Origin: Symbiodinium sp. CCMP2592
Taxonomy: Eukaryota; Sar; Dinophyceae; Suessiales; Symbiodiniaceae
Direction: 5' to 3'
Length of the DNA stretch: 64,000 bases
Assembly (NCBI GenBank): GCA_905221615.1
Contig: CAJNDT010002813.1
Location: 310,001 to 374,000 of the forward strand
Shown: positions 55,761-64,000 of the stretch, piece after piece
How positions within the stretch are numbered: the first letter of the stretch is position 1
How the letters are laid out: every line of letters begins with the position of its first letter
The notes under the pieces: generated by a model
Database searches by the model: none
What the model was told of the DNA's origin: nothing
What the model saw: only the letters and a program-made list of their open reading frames with translations
Made by a program: the position numbers and the translations under genes

Positions 55761-55790
55761 GGACACACCCCCCCCATGACCTACCTCGGC
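55761..55790 (+). repeat. Left terminal inverted repeat of the two-gene transposon
   Basis: The sequence runs from an (AT)n tract into GGACACAC, eight C, ATGACCTACC, TCGG. It pairs with the reverse complement of 61690-61726, with two or three mismatches and a different C-run length. Confidence 0.75.
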
Positions 55791-56010
55791 CTCTTTTCCA
55801 TTGTAAATACCGTCAAAACCTTCTCTTGGCAGGGATTCCCGTTTGGCATACGATTCGTGTTTTGCGTAATTTTCGGTGATGATACCTTCTCTATCATGGC
55901 CGATGTGAAGTCATGTCTCTTTACAACGTCGTGCCTACTCATGTCCGCTTTCAAATTCATATGCCTGTATTCATAAGCAAGAAACATTAAAAGAAACCAC
56001 ACGATACGAC
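55791..56010. other. Left subterminal segment of the transposon
   Basis: This is ordinary-composition sequence between the left terminal repeat and the tandem repeat. A minus-strand frame with a segment near MNLKADMSRHDVVKRHDF is open through most of it, but it runs into the repeat and matches nothing I recognise. Confidence 0.3.
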
Positions 56011-56845
56011 GGCGGAAACCAAAAAAACAAAAATCCAAAAATCCAAAGCCTTTCTGAGGGGCCCGAAACTTTTGGATTTTTTGGTTTTCCTAGGTCTTTT
56101 TTGGTTTTTTGGGCTTTGCCTTGGCGAAACCATGTTTTTTTTATTTTCGGTGGAAAACAAAAAACTCGAGGTTTTTTTGTTTTTTCTGCTGTGTCTCTGG
56201 TGCAAAACCAAAAAACACCTGTGTTTTTTTTGGATTTCTGCTGGAAAACCAAAAAAACTCAATGTTTGTTTGGTTTTTCTGCTGTGTCTCCGGTGAAAAA
56301 CCAAAAAACACCTGTGTTTTTTGGGTTTCTGCTGGAAAACCAAAAAAACACTTGGATTTTTTTGGTTTTCTGTTGGAAATCCAAAAAAACACTAGGAAAA
56401 CAAAAAATCCAAAAGTTTCGACCCACTGACAAAGGTTTTGGATTTTTGTTTTTTTTGATTTTTGGTTTTGTGGTGTTTCGGCGGAAACCAAAAAACAAAA
56501 AATCCAAAAATCCAAAGCCTTTCTGAGGGGTCCGAAACTTTTGGATTTTTTGGTTTTCCTAGGTCTTTTTTGTTTTTTTGGGCTTTGCCTTGGCGAAACC
56601 ATGGTTTTTTTCTGGATTTTCGGTGGAAAACCAAAAAAAACTCAAGGGTTTTTTGGTTTGTCTGCTGTGTCTCTGGTGCAAAACCAAAAAACACCTGTGA
56701 TTTTTTGGATTTCTGCTGAAAAACCAAAAAAACCTTTGTTTTTTTGGTTTTCTGTTGGAAAACCAAAAAAACCCTAGGAAAACCAAAAAATCCAAAAGTT
56801 TCGACCCCCCTGACAAAGGTTTTGGATTTTTGGATTTTTGGTGCT
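56011..56845. repeat. 469-bp tandem repeat of quasi-palindromic GGTTTT/AAAACC text
   Basis: The phrase GGCGGAAACC starts at 56011 and again at 56480, and most of the 469-bp unit recurs, ending near 56845. Each unit contains many small inverted repeats, GGTTTT...AAAACC, spaced 20-50 nt. The open frames here on both strands (rich in Lys-Lys-Thr or Phe-Gly-Phe) come from the low-complexity text and are not taken as genes. Subterminal position suggests transposase binding sites or foldback structure, which is inference. Confidence 0.75.
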
Positions 56846-57075
56846 GGGAATCTTGCGACTAGTCTAGCGTGCAGCCTGCTTGACAGGAAATGGCTTCGTT
56901 GCGGAAGCATTTGCAGCAGATCTCGCACAAAGCCAAAGCGAAGCAGAAGGTTGATTGGATGGATGTATGAACCATTGTTTTGAAGCGACCCCAGCACATG
57001 CCTGTCCGCAATCAAAATCTCCGTGAGACTCAAAACTGGAACTTGTCCGGAAGCCCTCACTATTGCAACAACCGC
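56846..57075. other. Segment downstream of the transposase; small plus-strand frame
   Basis: The sequence between the tandem repeat and the transposase stop includes a short plus-strand frame starting at an ATG near 56890 (MASLRKHLQQISHKAKAKQK, then VDWMDV and a stop). It is basic and amphipathic in appearance but only 26 residues, and could be chance or a captured exon. Confidence 0.2.
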
Positions 57076-58710
57076 TCACATGCACAGAAACTTCATCATT
57101 GCCCCTGTTGCTGTCCACAAACTCTTCCCCTTTTGCCAATACACCCACTGCGCGCTGCGGATCTTGCGAATCATGACATCGTTGCCGGGGAAACGAGGAG
57201 CGTACTTCAGGTGGGAACGTAGGTGCTGCCAACATCTGTCGATTATCTGCGTCCCACTCTTTACCTTGAGCTTGTTGCCGTCTGGCAAAGACAGGCTGTG
57301 CACTTTGGTGTAATGCGGCTTCACCCACATGACCTGAGCACTAGAGTAGCCAACAGAAAAAAGAAAATTACTGTATAATACCCTATTTTGTATTCAATGT
57401 AAACTATGAGCGAGGATTGCGGTTAACAAAATGGGGCTTTTTTTTCCTCATTGTTGGCTTGCTTAACCCAGACATACGCGTAACAAAGTGGCGGGTCGGG
57501 CGTGTTAAGAACAACTCTTAACGTCTACGAGCTTTGTATTCGGAACAATCTACGACTGCGGTTAACAAAATGGGGCTTATTTTTTCTCATTGTTGGCTTG
57601 TTCTTAGCCAAAGTAAGTTGCTAACAAGATAACAGTTTTAAAGTCTAAAGTTCGAAACCCAGCAGACCGTCAATCAAAAGTTGCTCAATTCTGTCGTGCC
57701 ACCTTGCCGTTCACCTTCACTTTCTTTTTCTTGTGCACTACATTGCAATGCTCCACTTGATCTAGCTTTAGCTTGTATGCTCTCGCACCATCCGTGTGGA
57801 GCACGATTCTCTTGCCCTCCAAATACTGTTTGGCCACTGGTTTCCAATCACGTTTCCTGATGGGTCCTGGTCCGGGGGATCGCGCTTTTGTGAGCGGCGG
57901 TTCGAGCCTGATGAGACGAAGACTTGCGGGTGAACCACGTTGAACCACTCCCAACCACTGCTCCCACCTTGTGTTCAACTTGCGCTTGTCATTGTTTTCC
58001 ACTAACCCTTTGCCCAAATCGACCTCGTCAGCCTCCACATCCACCCAACGAGGACTCCCACCATACTGTATGTGTTTCTCATGTGCGAGTACGAAGCGTG
58101 CACGTGCGATGTCAAGGTTGTTGTAGATGCGCGATACAATCTTGTCGTTGACATCCATGATCTTGGACACGCAATGCTGGGGCACGGCGGCAGTGGCGCA
58201 CAGGAGGATGGAGGCCTGTGTCTGAAGACTGGTTTGGCTGGCACCAGCTCCCTGAACAAAAATGGGATGAAATTCGGGGGGTTGGACATACTTTTGGCAA
58301 AACTTCGCACTGCATCTGTGCGCCCAAACTTTCCGATACGGGTAGAACGTAAGCTTGTTCAACTTGCCCGCTCCACAATGCGGACATGGCCGGTTGCTCC
58401 ATTCGGGGATAATTTGATCTTGCCGAAGAAGACGAACAAGACTTGGATATTTCATGGAGGCGAACCTCTGGATGGAACGGCCCCACCGCTCACGACTCGG
58501 CCTACTGACTGTACTTGGGGTCCCATGACGCACATAGGGGATCTTGGCGAATTTGGACACGACTTTCTTGGAAGGCCGCTTTGCGACAGATCTGGCCTTG
58601 CCCCTTTTAGGGGCGGGCCAGGCTCCACGATGACTGCTACTTTTCATGGTTTTCTTCGGCATGGTGCTGTACAACCGAAAAACAAAACTCTTCGAACAGA
58701 GACGCTGCAT
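57076..58710 (-). CDS. ISXO2-type DDE transposase (Merlin/IS1016-like), two exons
   Basis: This gene probably encodes the enzyme that cuts and joins the element ends. I propose exon 1 at 58710-57703 and exon 2 at 57333-57076, with a 369-nt intron (donor AAG|GTGGCA, acceptor CTCAG|GTC), phase 0, giving 421 residues. A basic N-terminus (residues about 17-55) could be a nuclear signal. A zinc ribbon follows: CPHC at about 109-112, then HRC and KFC near 131-138. The ISXO2 DDE domain shows the first acid in VEADEVDLGKG (D228), the second in LHTDGARAYK (D307), and the third in GTQIIDRCWQHLR (D368). The family more often has Glu at this last place. The closing IRSAQWVYW segment also fits the family as I know it. 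The start could instead be the ATG at 58662. All three acidic positions are present once the intron is removed, so the gene may be functional. Confidence 0.8.
57334..57702 (-). other. Predicted intron in the transposase gene
   Basis: The donor is GTGGCA after AAG and the acceptor is CTCAG before GTC. Splicing joins KVNGK to VMWVKPHYTK and restores the third catalytic acid. The intron contains two copies of a GCGGTTAACAAAATGGGGCT phrase about 140 nt apart (near 57417 and 57557) and three similar TTGTTGGC-type or TTAACAA phrases, so it carries its own internal repeat. Confidence 0.6.
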
Positions 58711-59154
58711 ACACGTGTTTCACGTTGACAAACGAATGCTCTGTCTGAGGAGTGATTGCACGCACAGCTGATGTGGAGCGCACATATTTTCGAAGCACAC
58801 AGTGAGAAAATGCCGTTATGACTCTGCCATTGTGTTCTGCTGACAGCCCCTCTTCTTATAAAGATTGTGTTGATGATAATGTTCTGCTTTCGAGTTTTAA
58901 GGACGTCGACTGATACGACACAAACAACACTACACATTCTGTATATTGTGCAGTGAACTGAACTCTGGTTTTCGTTCGAGGGAAACAAAACCTACCAGCA
59001 CGGTCGATGCTGTTGTGTCTGCTCCACGCGCCACATACACTTTCACACTCAACCTATGTTATATCAACTCGCATTTCGGTATGCGCGCACATGCAAACAC
59101 AGACACACACTGGCACACACACGCACACTCACTCGCACAAAGGCCACCGTATCC
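58711..59154. other. Intergenic region between NTPase and transposase genes
   Basis: These 444 bases should hold the 3' end of the NTPase transcript and any promoter of the transposase. An imperfect (CA)n tract lies at about 59095-59140. I see no convincing promoter motif, and a shared transcript is possible. Confidence 0.4.
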
Positions 59155-61324
59155 TCAATGGATATCCTCCGCGACATCCATGGCATCACCACCAAATGAA
59201 AGCTGATCCTCTTCATCATGAGCATCTCCTGCCTCGTCCCCACAAGGAAATTCGGGTGAACCTGGGTTGGGAATCTCGGCCTGCCGCATTTGCTCCTCGA
59301 GTTGCTGGGTGAGGCTTTCCTCAACGACTGATGGACGAGGCGGTTTCTCTGGCGAAGAATCCAAATCGATGGTGGTCCCCCCGACCTCTGAAGAAGTAAG
59401 CGTTCGGAAAATGCCGGGTTCAAGCTTGACTTTCTTCAAGGGCTGAGCATCGGAACACGTAGATGTGTGCGTTGCAGGCTTCGGCTCAACATCTGCACCC
59501 GTAGACTTGTCCGCATGAGGCCTAGCCGAAGAGGATGGATTTGGGGTCTCGAAAAGATTGCTCACATTCCTGACAAGGGCATGGCTTAGATCCAATCGTG
59601 GTTGTGGATGAGATTCGACATGGTCTGCGAAGATATTCTTTCTGATGATGGTGGGCCTGTACTTTAACCCGGAAATGTTCCCCTTCATGGCTTTCTCCAC
59701 CCACTCCGTTTCCCACGCAACCTTGCTATCGAAATCTGCGGGCATGTTCGTGCCACCTTTGCGATGGTAGTCGTAGACGGAGCGAGATTCCAAATGCAAC
59801 AAATCCAGCTTGTCGTCCAAAGGAATACGAAGTACTGGCGACTCTTTCTCGCTAGCGGGCCTGACATACAAAAAGGTTTTGGTCTTGAGAAGGATGTGCG
59901 TCCGCTTCAAAACCGCCATGACATTTGCCTCGTTTTTGTCCTTGGGACACCAAGCGGGTTCCAGCATGTTGAGAAAGTCACCGTGAGTGGCATAGGAGAT
60001 GATGCCTTGACGATGGGATAGGATGGGGAGGTCGTTTTTGGGCTCCGCCTTGCGATCGTAATCGTTCACACAATAGATGCGGGGCTGCCCTTTCACCCAT
60101 TTTGCGGCACCCCACCGCTCCTTAGACATACTTTCAATGTTTCCAACATCCGTGAAAGCCTTGAGCTTCTTGAACGGTTGCTCAGGGAGGGTGCCGTCAT
60201 CGAAAATGTCGGGACGAAGAATCTTGGAACTTGCAGCGCAAACCAGTTGAAACAACTTCAATGTCACGAGTTCTTGAATATACAAGATTAAGCAATAAAT
60301 GACTTGTGTTGAACCGAGAAACCTGCCCAGATTGACCTCGAAAGAAATCAAACTCCGACGCCTGTCGGAATGATGGTTCAACCTCGCCCTGTTTACCGAT
60401 GCGGTTGATGTAGTAGCGCGACAGAGCCATAGCCACCGACCTTGCCACCGGGGTTTTGCCCGCGCCCGGCTCGCCGAACAAACCCAATGCCTTTTCCGAG
60501 AAAGATGAAAACAACGGGGCCAGTGCCTTGAGAACTCGCACGTCGATGTCATACAAAGTTAAGCACCATGACGTATGAACTTGCGCAAGTACTCCGTCTT
60601 GGGCGAGGTTTCGAAGAGACTTCTCGACTAAGACTGGGGGCCAACGGAAGATTGGCGAGTCCTTGTTGCTAGTTTGAACCGTCACCCACCGCAACATGCG
60701 ATTTTTAATGTTTTCGCGAGGGCCGTTCAGCTCTATGAAGTCAAACCCAAAGTCCCACTCCTCCTGCGACCGCTCGCTTTCCGGCTTGCCCTCCTCGGAC
60801 TGCCTAAACACATGTTGACGACATTGGAAGCCACCTAGCCGCTCGAAGACAAAGTGAATACATTTTTTCATGGTTTTCACCTCCCCCTGCCAGTTGAAGC
60901 AGTAAGGCGTGCCGTAACAAAGATCCCGAGCCGCGTCAACTTTCATGAGCTGGGGGAAGTGGAACAATTTGATGACGGTGTGCTTACCGTTTTGCTGGAG
61001 CATGATGGCGATGTCAAGCTTGAAGGGACCTGTAATCTTAGACTTCATCCCGAAAGGAGCTGGTATATCTTCGTAGGTCTTGGATTGGAAGCCTTCCTTG
61101 ATGACAGCTTTGGGGACCTCGATATCCACGTCAGACACCAAGTCAACGAAACACTTGATCTTGCCACCCGCCGGGAAATCCAGAGTAGGAAGATCCACGA
61201 ATGTAAGCGGGCCACTCGGGGATTCGTGGAAGGAGTGCATGTCTATGGGGAACACTTTAAGATTATCCACGGCTTTCTTCACATCGTCAAGATTGAAGTC
61301 TCCTGACACCCACTCCCCAGACAT
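59155..61324 (-). CDS. Transposon-borne P-loop (AAA+-like) NTPase, two exons
   Basis: I propose exon 1 at 61324-60323 and exon 2 at 60222-59155, separated by a 100-nt intron (donor CAG|GTTTCT, acceptor CCAAG|ATT). The frame is preserved at phase 0 and gives 689 residues. The start is the ATG of MSGEWVSGDF; an upstream in-frame ATG at 61414 would add 30 residues. Visible motifs are a Walker A, GEPGAGKT, at about residues 284-291; an FDFFRG segment just before the splice; RPDIFDDG just after it, a plausible Walker B; and RIYCVNDYD, which resembles an AAA+ sensor-1 strand ending in Asn. The C-terminal 150 or so residues are rich in Pro, Ser and acidic residues and look disordered. The gene lies upstream of the transposase, same strand, inside the same terminal repeats. 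By analogy with TnsC, TniB or IstB it might regulate transposition, but this is inference. I do not recognise the N-terminal 280 residues. Confidence 0.72.
60223..60322 (-). other. Predicted intron in the NTPase gene
   Basis: The minus-strand donor GTTTCT follows CAG, and the acceptor AG ends TTCCAAG. Removing 100 nt joins RGQSGQ to ILRPDIFDDG in frame. Without removal the first frame runs past the junction into unrelated sequence. Confidence 0.6.
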
Positions 61325-61689
61325 TGCACGGAGACAAAGAGTTAGGGACAAGGCGCTTGAAATCGTTTTGTGCCGAAATATGCTTACACTAACAGGTACG
61401 CCTCGTGTGCACATGCTTCAACAGCGAGCTTGAGCATGCGATGCGATTTCCAACATTTTTCCTTTTGCTGCGATTTGAAGTCACACAATTCCGGAAACAA
61501 TGCAAGCACGGAGTAATAATGACGAATAGCATTCTGTAGTGTACAATATTCAGCAGTAATCGTAGTCGATATGGTTAACTCTTCCGAAACTGTCTGCCTA
61601 ACTAAGACAAGTGGCTAAGCAATTAATAAACGAAAACTAAACACAATAGAACACCAAGCCAGAAGTTGCTCAACGTCGCAGCCGAAGCA

Positions 61690-61726
61690 CCTCGCGGTAG
61701 GTCTTGGGGGGGGGGGGGGTGTGAGC
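61690..61726 (-). repeat. Right terminal inverted repeat of the two-gene transposon
   Basis: On the minus strand this reads GCTCACA, fourteen C, AAGACCTACC, GCGAGG, matching the left terminus. It is followed outward by (AT)n at 61727-61747. Confidence 0.75.
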
Positions 61727-61747
61727 ATATATATATATATATATATA

Positions 61748-62149
61748 CCACGTTTTTTTATTACAAAGTAGAGCATCTCCTGAACGTTGAACCCAGGCTA
61801 GTGAGTGTTAACTTTGAGCCATGGTCCCATGCTATGGAAAGAGACGTGGTCAAGTTTAGGTGTGGGGCCGTATTCTACCAAATGGGAATGAAAGTGTGCA
61901 TGAAATCTCCATGGGGGAGGAGTTTTAGCGTTCAGGTGGGGCTCCTTACGGGCTTATTGTCGCATGTGTTTACGTGGGGTTTTGGGTTTTGGGGTTACGG
62001 TTTTGTCCCATCCTCTGCGAGTCTTCGACAGGGTTTGCTCTGCCTGCAACCGTTTCAAGCGCAGTCGCTCCGGCTCGATGGTAAGACAACGACATGTTCC
62101 GGGATCATCCGTCGTGTGAGACGCATATACGCATTACCATACATACATA
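61748..62149. other. Unique sequence right of the transposon
   Basis: An open plus-strand frame crosses the transposon end and the (AT)n tract and is not credible as one gene. No other feature. Confidence 0.35.
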
Positions 62150-62151
62150 TG

Positions 62152-62182
<31 letters not shown>

Positions 62183-62560
62183 CAAGAGGGATCGTTGCAT
62201 TGGTATGTTGATTTGTCATATTGCCTGACCAATAATTGCACAGTAAAGTATGTGTGCGCGCATGTATATACGTATGTATGAATGAATGTATGCACGCATG
62301 TATGTACGCATGTATGTATGTATATATGTATGTATGTGTTTTTGCATGTCTGTCTGTACGTATCTATGTGCTATATGTATGCATGTATGTTTGCGTATGT
62401 ATGCATGCATGCATGCATGTATATATATATAATGTATATATATATATATATGAAAATGTGTATATGTGGGTATGTGAATGCTTTGTACCTATGTGCCCGT
62501 GCATGCATGTAGTTATGTATGATGCATACGAATGCGTATATGCATGCAAGTGCAAAATTC
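62150..62560. repeat. (TA)n, (GA)n and ATGT/ATGC tetranucleotide tract
   Basis: (TA)n at 62150-62164 runs into (GA)n to 62182; ATGT, ATGC and (TA)n text fills about 62262-62545. Met/Tyr/Cys-rich frames here are artefacts. Confidence 0.9.
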
Positions 62561-63152
62561 AGGTTGCTGCGGATATGCCTGGAGTGACGTGTCGACATCA
62601 TGACATGAAGGAGTCAAACATGAGTGCGTTATAACGACAACGACTGCACTCTTATGAAGTCAGCTTCATGGCTATGTAGGTTATACGAGTAGGGCACGAC
62701 GGCTCTTGATTGCAATCGCTCATAACAGCAACTCCGGTGTCGCTGTACATCAGCCACAACAAGAATAGACTGCCTACTGTTGCGGAAAGATTCTTTCAAC
62801 CAGTGTAGAAACAACCACAGCACAACAAAAAAGCGCTACTGAGGACCGTAGTAAATTCCGCAAGTATAAAACCGCAACATCTAATGCACCACATTAACAA
62901 AAGCTGTCGACTCCAACACTGTTTAGACAAGAACCTAGACCCGCTGAAAACGTCCTGGGGAAGACGTCGGCTGGCACCTGAACAGCGCAAGCTCTGTAGC
63001 AGCCCTCTTCTTTTTGTTTGGGGCTCTGTGTTAGGGTTTAGGTTTAGGGTTTAGGGTTTACAGTATTGGGCTTCAGGGGGTTTTGAAGTTTGCTCGTCCC
63101 AGACCCTGGACGTCAAACCAGCACCCTCCTATCATCTCCTAGCCCAATATAA
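62561..63152. other. Unique sequence, then TTTAGGG
   Basis: No convincing frame. A short (TTTAGGG) group lies at 63028-63062. Confidence 0.4.
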
Positions 63153-63262
63153 GCCCAGGAGTAACCTAGGAATTAAAAGGGTGCCCTTTTTGGGCTTAAA
63201 GGGGCAGATAAAAGAACCTGAAACCCTTAAAAAGGGAATAAGGGCCTACTCTAGGTCCTACT
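63153..63262. mobile_element. HP-O hairpin
   Basis: AGGAGTAACCTAGGAATTAA pairs imperfectly with GGCCTACTCTAGGTCCTACT; the centre has GCCCTTTTTGGGC. Confidence 0.6.
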
Positions 63263-63390
63263 AGCCCCATAAGCCCTGCACTGTGAAGCTTCAGGGCTTT
63301 ACCCTACGGGTCCATGTACCTTTAAGGGTTACCTTAAGGGTTCCTTTAAGGAGTCTATAAAGGGTATCATAAGGGTTTAGGGTTAAGGGT

Positions 63391-63496
63391 TTAAGGGTCC
63401 ATGTACCTAAATAGTATATACATTGGCCTTAAAGTACTCCCTACAAGGGGTACATTGGGCCCAAAGTATATACTATTTGGGTACATGGACCCTTAG
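63391..63496. mobile_element. HP-F hairpin, intact reference copy
   Basis: TTAAGGGTCCATGTACCTAA pairs with TTTGGGTACATGGACCCTTA; TA at both ends. A solitary left end lies at 63300-63318. Confidence 0.78.
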
Positions 63497-63515
63497 GGTT
63501 AGGATCGACGCATTG

Positions 63516-63606
63516 CTTACCTTTGGTTAGTAGGCAATGGAGGAATGGGGTACAATTAAACCACTACTATTACGACCATTCTTCCATTCACTACTAACCA
63601 AAGGTA
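63516..63606. mobile_element. HP-D hairpin
   Basis: CTTACCTTTGGTTAGTAGGC pairs with TCACTACTAACCAAAGGTAA; 20 bp after the HP-F copy. Confidence 0.78.
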
Positions 63607-63769
63607 AAATTGGCTGGAGGGGAATTCCGAAAAGCGTGCACAACACAGGATCTGTTCGGGCTTCGGGCTTGGTTAAGTCATGTAGGCTTTCTTACTAACA
63701 GTTGTGGTATTCCTGAATGATATCGAGGGTATTGGCCGTAAGCCCTGAACCTACTATTACTACTAATTA

Positions 63770-63870
63770 CTAACGATGGTCATGATCATGACCATGTCCA
63801 TGGTCATCATCATGATGATGCTGTCAGTGGAGATGAAGGTGATGATGATGATGATGGTGCAGGTGGTGAT
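63770..63870. repeat. ATG/ATC trinucleotide-rich tract
   Basis: GATCATGACCATG and GATGATGATG text. Confidence 0.8.
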
Positions 63871-64000
63871 GATGGCGATAATTGTGCCCAAGTTTCTCGT
63901 ATTCTTCTCATTAGTACCACTATAGCTATGATCGTCTGGCTGAGGGCATGGCTCTCTCTTGTCGCGGGAGGATCGCACAGCCAAGCCTGCAAGGAGCTCC

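Larger units (their letters stand above)
55761..61726. mobile_element. Two-gene ISXO2/Merlin-type DNA transposon with C-rich terminal inverted repeats
   Basis: The two ends are inverted copies. Read inward from each AT-rich flank, both show CACAC, a run of C (8 on the left, 14 on the right), then A, T or A, GACCTACC, T or G, CG. The left end is at 55761-55790 and the right end at about 61690-61726. Both ends abut (AT)n tracts (55741-55760 and 61727-61747), so an 8-9 bp duplication of the Merlin kind, or a TA duplication, could be present but cannot be proven. Inside, on the minus strand, lie a P-loop NTPase gene (59155-61324) and then an ISXO2-type transposase gene (57076-58710); the left sixth is a tandem repeat (56011-56845). 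Length is about 6.0 kb. The termini, gene order and composition are seen directly; the superfamily follows from the transposase; joint mobility of the two genes is inferred. Confidence 0.78.

Noticed and set aside
56072-57060. Several Phe/Lys/Thr-rich frames of 74-222 residues
   Set aside because: They come from the GGTTTT/AAAACC repeat in the transposon and overlap on both strands.
57641-57670. GTTCGAAACCC considered as a tRNA T-arm
   Set aside because: No cloverleaf could be built around it, and it lies in the transposase intron or gene flank.
61666-62166. A 166-residue plus-strand frame
   Set aside because: It crosses the right terminal repeat of the transposon and the (AT)n tract, so it cannot be one ancestral gene.
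62216-62634. Met/Tyr/Cys-rich frames of up to 132 residues
   Set aside because: Translations of ATGT/ATGC and TA repeats.

Overview
The window looks like a piece of a nuclear genome from a dinoflagellate, probably of the Symbiodiniaceae type. Three observations support this: two genes with a ubiquitin-like N-terminus followed by ten 41-residue RCC1/HERC2-like repeats (a family I recognise from Symbiodinium-type genomes), an ISXO2-type transposase gene with spliceosomal introns, and a background saturated with the heptamer TTTAGGG/CCCTAAA, the plant/alveolate-type telomere unit. The organism assignment is inference; the gene families and repeats are read directly from the sequence.

There are four well-supported genes, all on the minus strand. 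Two are RCC1-like paralogues: an intact one at 33880-35352, and one at 21687-23176 broken by a single-base deletion, a second frameshift and truncation against a CCCTAAA block. The other two sit in one orientation inside a complete DNA transposon (about 55761-61726): a P-loop/AAA+-like NTPase (59155-61324, one 100-nt intron) and an ISXO2/Merlin-type DDE transposase with an N-terminal zinc ribbon (57076-58710, one 369-nt intron). This transposon has C-rich terminal inverted repeats, lies in an (AT)n tract and carries a 469-bp tandem repeat near its left end. I consider this two-gene element the most interesting item in the window.

Most of the rest is non-coding and repetitive. It holds at least fifteen sequence-unrelated families of 85-125 bp near-perfect hairpins (named HP-A to HP-S here), most bounded by TA on both sides, like Stowaway-type MITEs. 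Between them lie degenerate TTTAGGG text, tandem repeats and microsatellites. Several hairpins contain later insertions, which gives a readable nesting order: 890 bp in a hairpin at 2108-3086, about 500 bp at 40033-40656, and 2934 bp with an 8-bp target duplication at 51441-54491.

Scattered through this are short islands of more balanced composition (about 7.3-7.9, 9.0, 11.1-12.4, 15.2-15.7, 19.1-19.3, 27.4-28.0, 31.2-31.8, 36.0-36.2, 40.1-40.6, 43.4-44.0, 47.5-47.8 and 52.4-53.6 kb). Their reading frames look coding-like, and they may be exons or gene relics. I could not assign a product to most of them. No rRNA, tRNA or CRISPR array was seen.
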